From the NCBI GenBank assembly GCA_002778195.1, contig PCDI01000001.1, positions 1,748,939 to 1,812,938 of the forward strand: a DNA stretch of 64,000 nucleotides, given 5' to 3'. Source of the stretch: Raffaelea ambrosiae. Taxonomy: Eukaryota; Ascomycota; Sordariomycetes; Ophiostomatales; Ophiostomataceae. A program made the position numbers and the translations under genes. Below the pieces are notes generated by a model. That model searched no databases and was not told the DNA's origin. It saw only the letters and a list, made by a program, of their open reading frames with translations. Positions 55,995-64,000 of this stretch are shown piece by piece. Numbering within the stretch: the stretch's first letter is position 1; every line of letters begins with the position of its first letter.

Positions 55995-58724
55995 TCAAAA
56001 TGCTGCATGGTTCTTCGTACACCCGGCCGTCCGGCAGATCTCCCCCCACAGACCCGCCCGACGCCGCACCTTCTTGTACACGGGCTCGCCGTTCTCGTCC
56101 GGCATCAGGCACTGGTACACATTGTATTCGGTTCTGGGTGGGCGGCCACTGGTCGTCCCCCCCCCGCTGCTGCTGCTGCTGCCCATCGTCTCGTCCTCTT
56201 CCAGCCAGAACCACCGCGACGCGGGCGGCACGAACTGGGTGGCCGGGTGCCGCCCCCGCTCTTCCAGCAGCACCGCCCCCAGCAGCCCGTCCAGCATGCC
56301 CGGCGCGTCCCAGGCAATCATGGACGCCGGGATCTGCCGGATCACGGCCGCGGCCGCCATGCGCGTGTCGTGGTCGCGGCAGAAGCGCACGACGGCGGAC
56401 AGCGGCAGGATCAGGCCCTCGCCCAGCAGGACCGAGGTCGGCCGCTCGCGCGACAGGTTGTCGCGGATGAGGCCGACGCACTGGGCGCCGAGGTCGGCGA
56501 GGTCGGCCGCGTACAGGTCGTACAGCACCTGGGTGGGGTCGAGGCAGCAGCGGACGGTGACGTGCAGCAGCAGCCAGTGCACGCGGGCCAGGCGCAGTGC
56601 GTTCTTGCCCGTGGCGTCGATGCGGTCGCTGGCGGCATACGCGGCGAGGATGGCGCGCCAGCGGTCGAGGTGGCCCAGAAAGGCCTCCTGGCGGGGGACG
56701 AGAGCGAGAAACGAGTTGTCCGGCGGCGGGGGCGGCGGGGGCGATGTCGTGGACGACGAAGACGGGGACGACGACGACGACGACGACGGCGTCGTCGTGG
56801 ACGAGGACAAGGACGACGAGGCGGGCGACGAGATGGGTGTGGTGGAGGACTGGGCATGGGCATGGGCATGGGCATGAGCATGGGCATGCGTAGGCGAGGT
56901 AGATGTCGTCGTCATCGGCGTGGTCGTCTCGAGCCCCGTGTAGATGCACTGCCGCAAAAAGATGATGCAGTGGGTAAAGAAGCGGCCCCAGCAGATGAAC
57001 AGCTTGGAGACGGAGTCGTGGGCGGGCTCGGGGAACTGGAAGTCGATGTCGAGAGGACCGGAGGACGTCGCCGGGCCCGGCGGCCGATGGTGCGGGGCCG
57101 GCAGCCGACGGCCCAGATGCGACAGCTGGTTCATGACCGAGATGATGGGCAGGACCCATTCCATGTCGCGGAACTCGTGGTCGGACGAGTGGACGTCGCG
57201 GTGGACCAGGGAGGCGCCGAGCGGCGAGGGCTGGTCCAGGTGCGTTGGGCCAGCGGCGGCCTCGCGGCCACCACCACCACCCCCCGCCGGCAACATGTGG
57301 AAGCCCTGGAGCAGGGCGGTGGCCGAGTCGATCAGCTTGTTGGCGGCGACGCGGTTGCCCTGCAGCAGCTCAAAGACGACCAGCAGCAGCGTGGTGGTGA
57401 CGACGGCGGTGGGCGACGACCAGGCCATCTGCTGCAGCTTCTGGCGGAAGGACGTGACGGCCTTGACGTGATGACGCAAGGCCACGTGATGGTGCTGGTT
57501 GAGGATGACGCGATCGAGGAGGACGGGGAGGGGGTCCTGGGAGGGATGGTCGAAGAACGACGACGAGAACGACGACGAGAACGACGAGGCGGAGGACAAA
57601 GAGAACGGCGAGGCGGGCTCGGGAAAAAAGGACGACGCGGGCGCGGCCTCGGACATGGACCGCATAAAGGCGCCGATGGCGAGGATGGAGTGGTGGATGC
57701 AGTCGTCGGGCAGGGCCTCGCCGGCCACCAGACGCGACCAGATGCTGGTGGTGTAGAAGCCGGCCCGGTTGCTCGTGACCTGGTTGCGGAAGTAGTCAAA
57801 GTAGACGACGTCCTCGGGGGCGATGCGCGGCTTCAGCGAGAGGCTGCGGTAGAGGGTGGGGGGGGCCGGGGGGGAGGACGCGGACGAAAAGGACGGGGCA
57901 GGGAACGACGAGAACGACGAGGACGAAGAGAAGGACGAGAAGGAGGGCGACGCGGAAGCAAAGGAGGAGGCCGACGCAAAGGAAGAGGCTGACGGCGACA
58001 CGGCCGCCGAGGGCGATCGCGGAGGCCGAGACACGGCCGCCGAGGAGAGCGACGACTCCGACGCCACCGTGAGGGCCGGACTGGCCGGCACCGGCCCGGG
58101 TCCCGTGGCGGCAGGAGTGGCGTCCCGTGGCAGCAGCATGGGCTGGGCAGGCCGGACAGCCCGGACAGCCGCCGGACGCGTCCCGGTGTCGGTTCCTGTG
58201 GAGGGCGTCATGTCTGCTTTGTCCGTCTTGTTGGCCGCCGCCGCCGCTGCTGCTGCGGCTGCCGCCCTCTTGCTGCTCCGCCGCGCCGCCGGCTCTACGT
58301 AGCCCTGGCACGGGATGTTGACGCTCTGGCAGCGCATGCACGACGGCTTGCGCTCGTCGCACTTGACGTGCCGCAGCTTGCACGTCTGGCAGCCCGTCCG
58401 CACCTTGGGCTTGCCGGCGCGGCTGCGCTTCGGCGGGGCCGCGTTGGCCGCCCGTCCGCCGCCGCCGCCGCCGCCACCGTTGCCGCCACCACCACCACTG
58501 CCGGTCAGTCCACCCGGGCCGGGGATCTTACGGAGCCGCGTGACCAGGGCCTGCTGGACGGGCATGTTGTCGGGTCGCGGCAGGATGCGGCTGTAGTGGG
58601 AGGATACGGGTTTGGCATAGGGCGGGATGGGGATGGACTTGGCCGCCGTCGGTTGCCCGGGCTGGGTGTTCTGCGCCGCCTGCATCTTGTGATCCTCCCC
58701 CGCATCGACGCGTTCCGTCGCCAT
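55995..58724 (-). CDS. Zn2Cys6 transcription factor, candidate pathway regulator
   Basis: Single-exon, 909 aa. A binuclear zinc cluster at about residues 112-139, Cys-x2-Cys-x6-Cys-x6-Cys-x2-Cys-x6-Cys (CQTCKLRHVKC then CMRCQSVNIPC), is flanked by basic residues (PPKRSRAGKPKVRT). A Gly-rich tract precedes it and a long Ser/Ala/Phe-rich disordered stretch follows; the fungal transcription-factor domain runs from about residue 330 (VYFDYFRNQVTSNRAGFYTT, IHHSILAIGAFM) toward the C-terminus, interrupted by several low-complexity inserts (Ser/Thr/Pro; a HA dipeptide repeat). In yeast the URC genes include a Zn2Cys6 activator (URC2); this gene's position inside the cluster makes it the obvious candidate for that role, but orthology is not shown. 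ATG at 58724 preferred; the frame extends 15 hydrophobic codons upstream. Confidence 0.88.
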   Translation of the reverse strand: MATERVDAGEDHKMQAAQNTQPGQPTAAKSIPIPPYAKPVSSHYSRILPRPDNMPVQQALVTRLRKIPGPGGLTGSGGGGGNGGGGGGGGRAANAAPPKRSRAGKPKVRTGCQTCKLRHVKCDERKPSCMRCQSVNIPCQGYVEPAARRSSKRAAAAAAAAAAANKTDKADMTPSTGTDTGTRPAAVRAVRPAQPMLLPRDATPAATGPGPVPASPALTVASESSLSSAAVSRPPRSPSAAVSPSASSFASASSFASASPSFSSFSSSSSFSSFPAPSFSSASSPPAPPTLYRSLSLKPRIAPEDVVYFDYFRNQVTSNRAGFYTTSIWSRLVAGEALPDDCIHHSILAIGAFMRSMSEAAPASSFFPEPASPFSLSSASSFSSSFSSSFFDHPSQDPLPVLLDRVILNQHHHVALRHHVKAVTSFRQKLQQMAWSSPTAVVTTTLLLVVFELLQGNRVAANKLIDSATALLQGFHMLPAGGGGGGREAAAGPTHLDQPSPLGASLVHRDVHSSDHEFRDMEWVLPIISVMNQLSHLGRRLPAPHHRPPGPATSSGPLDIDFQFPEPAHDSVSKLFICWGRFFTHCIIFLRQCIYTGLETTTPMTTTSTSPTHAHAHAHAHAHAQSSTTPISSPASSSLSSSTTTPSSSSSSSPSSSSTTSPPPPPPPDNSFLALVPRQEAFLGHLDRWRAILAAYAASDRIDATGKNALRLARVHWLLLHVTVRCCLDPTQVLYDLYAADLADLGAQCVGLIRDNLSRERPTSVLLGEGLILPLSAVVRFCRDHDTRMAAAAVIRQIPASMIAWDAPGMLDGLLGAVLLEERGRHPATQFVPPASRWFWLEEDETMGSSSSSGGGTTSGRPPRTEYNVYQCLMPDENGEPVYKKVRRRAGLWGEICRTAGCTKNHAAF
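56857..56886. repeat. 6-bp repeat (GGGCAT) coding a His-Ala run in the regulator
   Basis: GGGCAT hexamers on the plus strand encode alternating His and Ala within a disordered insert of the Zn2Cys6 protein. Confidence 0.8.
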
Positions 58725-60388
58725 TGGTTTTTTTTGGGGAGATATTAAAAAAAAAACAAAAAAAAACAAAAAAAACGAAAAAAAAACGAAGAAAACCTGT
58801 CGCCCGGCTGCCTTTTTCTTTTCTTTTCTTTTTCAGCTCATGCGCGCCCGGGACAAGGGCTGGCTCGTCGACGAGAGGAGGCACCGCCGGCCGAGATCTT
58901 GCATCGCTAGCCAGACGGGAAGATGGGGGAGGAGGAGGAGGAGGAGAGGGGCCGCACAGGGGGGGGGGGGTGTATGTGTTTCTGGTCTGGCTTCCCGGTT
59001 GGGGCGTCGTCACTCGTGCTGGTGGTTGTGGTTGTGGGTGGTTTGCCTGGCCGTGGGTGTGTCGCGAGAGCCCGTCTGCAAAAGGTGCATGCAGTGCAGT
59101 AGTCAATCGAATGAGGGGGAGATTGCGATTTCTGCCTGGGAGGGTCCCACCAGTTTCCACCGGGTTTGGGTTGGTGGCTTGCGTTCTTCTCGTGCTCGCT
59201 CTATTCTCTCTAGTTTGCGCTTGACCGCTGGTTTGGGGGGGAGGCCTTCTGACTCTTGCCCTGTGACTATTGACTGCTCGCTCATTGGCTCTCCGCCTTC
59301 TCCGGAATGCTCTGTCGCTGGAGAAACCTAACATAAAATAAAATAAAACATGAAACCACCTGATAATTTCTGGCGGCTCTTGTCGGTGACGGAACCCGGG
59401 CGGAAGGGGAGAGGAAAAAGAGTTACAAAAAAAAAAAAGGAAAAAAAAAAAGCCACAGCCGCGGAAGAAAACGGTCGTGTGCCTGACAAAGACTATTCTT
59501 ATCAGCCCTACCTGGGAATAACTCAGCCGTAGCTCCACCGGGGCGGGTGGACGATAAGAGGATGTTTCGTAGAGTTGAGTCAGTCCAGTGACTGGAAAGT
59601 GGAACCCGCGGCTTATCGCTGGTCCACCACTCTACAGCGGGCGGTTGCAGAAGGACCCGAGAGGAATGGGGCAGCTCGGCAATGTGGCGGCCGGTCCGAC
59701 GCTGGAGCGTGAACTGGAAAAAGTATCGCAGGTCTGGAGTAATGCGATGGTGACATGGGATGGTGTGACATTTGTACGAGTGTGGAAAGTAACAAATCTG
59801 ATGTTGAACCGAAACGGGCGTAGAGCTGTGGACTGTTTGCCGTCTTCAGAGTCTTCAAGGATCATCTTCGATTCTTGTCTAACTTGGTAACTGGATTCTC
59901 GTGTTTCAAACGGAAAAACAAGAGAAAACAAAGAAGAGAGAAAGAAAGGAAAGGAGAAGAAAACAAGAAGAGCGAAGAAAAGAAACAAAGAATTGCAAAG
60001 GATATATTTGGAACGACTTCAAGATTCGAGACAATCAAAACTCAAGACATCCAAAACTCAAGACATTCAAGACTCAAAACATTCAAGATTCAAGACATTC
60101 AAGATTCAAGACATTCAAGACTCAAGACATTCTAGACTCAAGACATTCAAGACTCAGACATTCAAGACTCAAGACTTGAATTGAACCACTTGTGAACGCA
60201 TCGTCCTCACTAGCTCCCGCACCCGGCCAGAACGCGGTCTTTGATGTCCTCAAGGCACGGGTTTGCATATATCCCAAAAATTGCCCAGACAGCTCACGGC
60301 CGGACCATGGTGCTGTCTGGCGTAGCTACGGGCAACATGATGCCAATTGGTCCTCTTCTCTTTCTCTCCCATCCCACCGTCCCCCCTC
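58725..60388. promoter_or_regulatory. Promoter of the Zn2Cys6 gene with GATA sites; 3' flank of the alcohol dehydrogenase
   Basis: 1.66 kb. GATA cores: CTTATC 59498-59503, GATAAG 59553-59558, CTTATC 59612-59617. A-rich tracts (AAAAAACAAA) lie directly upstream of the regulator start, a G-run lies at 58961-58970, and a 16-bp minisatellite lies at about 60016-60180. No gene supported. Confidence 0.5.
60016..60180. repeat. 16-bp minisatellite (CTCAAGACATTCAAGA)n
   Basis: Nine to ten head-to-tail copies with single-base variants (CTC/TTC start; ATCC for ATTC) and one 15-bp copy. About 210 bases downstream of the alcohol dehydrogenase stop codon. Confidence 0.93.
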
Positions 60389-61776
60389 TCACCACACAAT
60401 GACCGGCTTGATCACGTCGCCGCTGCCCATCGCCTCCAGCGCCTTCTGGTAGTCCTGGCAGTCAAAGAACGTCACCAGCTTCTCCACGGGGAACGTGCCG
60501 TCCCGCCACCACTGGATCATCTGCGGAATGTACACCTCCGTCTGGGAGTGGCCCTGCACCGCCCCAAAGTACTGCTTCGCGCTCACCATGAACGTCTGCA
60601 TGTGGATCGACGCGTGCGCCTCCGGCATCCCCGTGCCCACCTGGATCACCCGCCCCATGTACCGCGACGCCTCGATCTGCGCCTGCACCAGCGGCGGGTG
60701 CGCGCTCGTGTCGATGCTGACCGTCGACCCCAGCCCCCCCGCCGCCGCCCGGATCTGCGCCGCCACCGCGTCCATGTCCAGCCCCGTCGTGTCGATCGTG
60801 TGCGTCGCGCCCAGGCTGCGCGCCAGCGCCAGCCGCGACGGCACCCGGTCCACGCCAATGATGGCCTGGCAGCCGCGGTTGCGCGCCGCCATCACCGCCG
60901 CCAGCCCCACGCCGCCCATGCCCACAATCGTGACGCAGTCCTGCGGGCCCGCCTGCGCCACCGTCACCACCGTGCCGCTGCCCGTCTGGAACCCGCAGCC
61001 CAGCGGCGCCAGCAGCCGCAGGTCCTCCCGCGTCAGGCCCAGCCCGGCCACGTTGACCACCGACCGGGCGCTGACCACCGCGTGCCGCGCCAGGCTCGAC
61101 TGCCCAAAGAACCGCCCGCCAATCTCGACCGGGCCCGCGCCCGCCTCCGTCGGCGCCCCCGCCGTGAAGACCGGCTCGCCCATAAAGTTGATGTCGAAGA
61201 AGTGGATGCAGTGCGACCGCAGCCCGGCCTGGCACACGTAGCAGTCGCCGCAGTACGAGTACGACAGCAGCACCGGGTCGCCGGGCTGGACCTTGGTGAC
61301 GCCGCTGCCCACCTTGACGACGTAGCCGGAGCCTGCACGAGTGTCAGCCAACAGGCGGCCATGGAACGCTTTTGTTTGTTTGCTTGTTTCTTCTCACTCT
61401 CTCGCTTGTTCTCGCGTTCTCCTCGTCCTCACTCGCTCTCACTCGTACGGACGCACTCCCTTGTCCACTTCCCTCCACTCGGCTTCGTCACGCGGCTTCG
61501 CTCCCCTCTTTCCGCTTCAACTCAGTTCAAGTGTGCTCTGCAGGGACAAGCTCATCGCTCACCTTCGTGTCCAAGAACCCGCGGATAGTACACGCTGGGC
61601 ACACCCTTGTCGGCAGGCGTGTTGCCGCAGTGGACGTCCGTGTGGCAGATGCCCGATGCCACCATCTCCACGAGCACCTCGTCCGCCCGCAGCGCCCGCG
61701 TCGTGACCGGCTCAATGGCCCATTTCTTCTCCGAAAACGGGCCCCGGGCCACGAGAGCCTCGGTCTTGAAGGGCAT
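60389..61776 (-). CDS. Zinc-dependent alcohol dehydrogenase (MDR family, aryl-alcohol-DH-like)
   Basis: Two exons, 61563-61776 and 60389-61332; 385 aa. Catalytic zinc ligands: Cys in SGICHTDVHCG, the His-Glu of GHEG (split by the intron), Cys in APLGCGFQTGSG. Structural zinc site: SYCGDCYVCQAGLRSHC (four Cys). The NAD(P) Rossmann loop reads VGMGGVGLAAVMAA. This resembles benzyl/aryl-alcohol and class-III-like dehydrogenases. Within the cluster it could reduce malonic semialdehyde to 3-hydroxypropionate, as a different dehydrogenase does in the yeast URC route, or interconvert 5-hydroxymethyl- and 5-formyluracil; this is inference. The ATG at 61776 is the first in frame; the frame continues a few codons upstream without an ATG. 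It diverges from the next gene. Confidence 0.87.
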
Positions 61777-62641
61777 CTTTGCCACAAAATGGGGACGGGT
61801 GACGTGTTCAGCGGACAGGACCGGCCGTTGCGCAGGGATTGGCGTGTCGTCGAAACAAAGATCGGCCTAATGAATCGAGTCTTCACTAACTCTTACACAA
61901 TGTAGCATTGCCCTGCCGTCCGTTGCCGTGCACCCAGCGTGTACAGGATGACAGAGGGGGGAATATTTGTATGCACTGTTGGCTTGCCGCCCTAGCTCGA
62001 TCAGTGGAGTCGCCCACCCTTTACATATTGGGATTAGATAAGTGTCGCAGCGCCCATGCCGCGCCTCCGCGCCCGACTGAGGAGCTGTGGGGAGAGAGAG
62101 CGATAGTGGTCCAGGATAAAGACAAAGTCCCTGGAGCCATTCCCACCAGCTTTATCGCGGGAAATGCATTCCTCGTCATGGCGACTCCAGGCCGGTTCTG
62201 CGTCATGGATGCGTCCGTCCACAACGCCTCAACCAGCTTAGAAACAGGTGTGTGAGAGCCACTTGTCCCTATTGATTCCCTCTTTATACACCCCCCCNAA
62301 ACTTTCTCGTCCAGTCAGCTACTATGTATATCACCCATTCTGGTCTCTCGTATCTTTCATTTTCCCCCCCTTTTCTTTTCTTTTCTTTTCTTTTCTTTTT
62401 ATTGTATTTTATACTGATTGCCGCGTCCAGTGCCGTCTCGAAAGCGGAACCACGCAGTAAGTAGCCGGCCAACCTGTCCGAGGCTGCGGCTGGACGAAGA
62501 AGCCGTGCCGTCCCGCTTTCTGATAATGCAGTCGTGTGTTCGTAGGGGGAGGATGCAGCCCTCTTATCCCATTTTGCTTATCTTGGAAAGAAAAGGCCAA
62601 CAGTCTGACCTCCTTGTTCTTTTGCCCCTCCCGTGCCACAG
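61777..62641. promoter_or_regulatory. Divergent region, alcohol dehydrogenase / semialdehyde dehydrogenase
   Basis: Contains GATAAG (62037-62042), CTTATC at 62563-62568 and 62577-62582, a (TTTTC)n run at about 62370-62399 and one ambiguous base (n) at 62298. A 5' exon of the downstream gene may lie here, with a GTAAGT donor at about 62459; I could not fix it in frame. Confidence 0.5.
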
Positions 62642-64000
62642 TCCATCAGTTCTGCCGGCCCCGAGGCCAGGGTCCCGGACCCGGGCCCGGCCCTGTCGTA
62701 TGGCGTCTGCTACAATTTCGTCGGCAACTCGTTTGTCCTGTCCGAGTCCCGGACATGGATGAAGGTCCACGACCCGGTGAGCAAGAGACCAAACACGCGG
62801 CTTTCTCCGTCCCGGTTCTGAACCTTCTCTCATCAGCTTGTCCCGTAGGCATCCCAAGGCTTCCTGACCCGTGTGCCGGAAACAACCACGGGCGAGCTCC
62901 AGAGTGCTGTCGCCACGGCCACAGCTGCCCTCCCAGCATGGACGTCCATGTCGGCCAGCAACCGGAGGAAGATCCTCTTCAACCTGCTGCCCATTCTCCG
63001 GCAGAACTCCTCGCGTATCGTGAGTTCAGACATCCGGGGAGGGCCCACTTGGTTTCGATTACACCCCCCCGCCCCCGATGCTCGTCACTGACACCACCGC
63101 AGAGGCACATGCTCTGCGTCGAGGTAGGAAAGACGCTCAACGATGCCGATGCCGAGTTTGAACGGGGCATGGATGCCATCGAGACCGCCTGCTCGGTGCC
63201 CAACGAGCTCGCGGGCCAGCACCACGTCAACCAATCCGCCGAAATCCACACCATCCAGGAGCCACTGGTAAGGAGCCCGTCGTCCCGGGGAGGAAACAAG
63301 CCAGGGGGGGTTTCTTGCTTGTACTGATGATCCCCCCCCCCCCCTCTAGGGCGTCTGTCTCATCATCAGCCCGTTCAACTTCCCCTTTTTGATCCCCCTC
63401 TGGTTCATCCCCTACGCCATCCTCGCCGGCAACACGGTCCTCCTCAAGCCGTCGGAGCGCACGCCGTCCGTCTCGCAGATCATGGCCGAGTGCTTTCTGC
63501 AGGCCGGGTTCCTGCCGGGCGTCTTCAATGTCCTGCACGGCGGCGCCAACGTGGTGACCACGCTGCTGTCGCAGCCCGTCATCCGCGCCGTCAGCTTTGT
63601 CGGCTCCACCATTGCCGGCGAGCAGGTCTACGAGCACGCCCGCGCCACGCGCAAGCGCATCCAGGTCGAGTGCAGCGGCAAGAACCACGGCGTGGTCCTG
63701 GACGACGCCGACAAGCGCAAGTCGCTGTACGCGATCGCCGGCAGCGCCTTTGGTGCCGCCGGCCAGCGGTGCATGGCGCTGAGCGTGGTGGTCTTTGTGG
63801 GCGCCACGCGGGACTGGATCGGCGAGCTGATCCAGGTGGCCGAGAGCCTGGTCGTGGGCTGCGGGCTGGACCCGCTCGTCGACGTCGGCCCCGTCATCAC
63901 CGCCGACACCAAGCAGCGCATCGAGGACACCATCACCGCCGCCGAGCACGAGGGCGCCAAGGTCGCCCTGGACGGCCGCAACTACAAGGTGCCCGACTAC
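62642..64000 (+). CDS. (Methyl)malonate-semialdehyde dehydrogenase, 3' end beyond window
   Basis: Readable exons: 62642-62776, 62849-63019, 63103-63267, 63350-64000 (open at the window end). The first exon(s), probably with a mitochondrial presequence, are not resolved; an acceptor (GCCACAG) precedes 62642. Diagnostic stretches: NFVGNSFVLSES, the NPA equivalent ASQGFLTRVPETT, EVGKTLNDADAEFERGMDAI, SPFNFPFLIPLWFIPYAI, VECSGKNHGVVLDDAD and the active site GAAGQRCMALSVVVFVG, whose QRCMALS form is typical of the CoA-acylating MMSDH branch rather than general ALDHs. Such enzymes turn malonic semialdehyde into acetyl-CoA and CO2 (or the methyl analogue into propionyl-CoA). That suits the C3 product expected from URC-type uracil breakdown. 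About 209 codons are missing no visible key residue up to the cut. Confidence 0.87.

Noticed and set aside
55905..57992. Long plus-strand frame opposite the Zn2Cys6 gene (695 codons)
   Set aside because: Arg/Gly-rich shadow caused by third-position GC bias in the real gene.
62298..62298. Ambiguous base n after a C-run
   Set aside because: An assembly or base-calling uncertainty at a homopolymer in noncoding DNA, not a biological feature.

Overview
The window is nuclear DNA of a filamentous ascomycete (Pezizomycotina, most likely a Sordariomycete). The basis is split genes with short introns (about 50-195 nt) that have GT donors, CTRAC-like branch points and AG acceptors, GC-rich coding sequence with pyrimidine-rich leaders, and families typical of filamentous fungi (Zn2Cys6 regulator, NudF/LIS1, PLAC8, fungal homeodomain protein, DNF3-type flippase). 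The species cannot be fixed by reading alone. Exon models were built by hand from splice signals, reading frame and family conservation; no transcript evidence was available.

Left part (1-39 kb) is ordinary, gene-sparse chromosome: the last exon of an unidentified gene; a disordered protein with a predicted lipid-anchor N-terminus; a PAQR/haemolysin-III membrane protein (minus); a DNF3-like P4-ATPase (minus); a homeodomain transcription factor (minus) with about 7.6 kb of gene-free DNA upstream; a BTB/POZ protein (minus); a short inverted-repeat (MITE-like) element; a PAP2/AUR1-like membrane enzyme (minus); the dynein regulator nudF (minus); a PLAC8 protein (plus); and a decayed fragment of an FAD monooxygenase.

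Right part (39.9 kb to the window end) is a dense run of eleven genes that read as one metabolic programme for pyrimidine bases: URC1 and URC4 (uracil catabolism), a bacterial-type and a FUR1-type uracil phosphoribosyltransferase, a PRPP synthetase, an aldehyde dehydrogenase, an amidohydrolase matching iso-orotate (5-carboxyuracil) decarboxylase, a dioxygenase matching thymine 7-hydroxylase, a Zn2Cys6 regulator, a zinc alcohol dehydrogenase, and a (methyl)malonate-semialdehyde dehydrogenase cut by the window end. Read together: thymine is oxidised to 5-carboxyuracil, decarboxylated to uracil, activated with PRPP, then degraded by the URC route, with C3 semialdehyde products removed by the dehydrogenases. 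Putative GATA-factor (AreA/NIT2-type) sites occur in all the promoter regions, suggesting nitrogen control. The cluster interpretation is inference from family identity and gene order.

Other notable points are an apparent single-nucleotide exon in the PRPP synthetase gene, a 13-nt exon in the PAQR gene, a 16-bp minisatellite at 60.0-60.2 kb, and a recurring TACTATGTA-type motif in the gene deserts.
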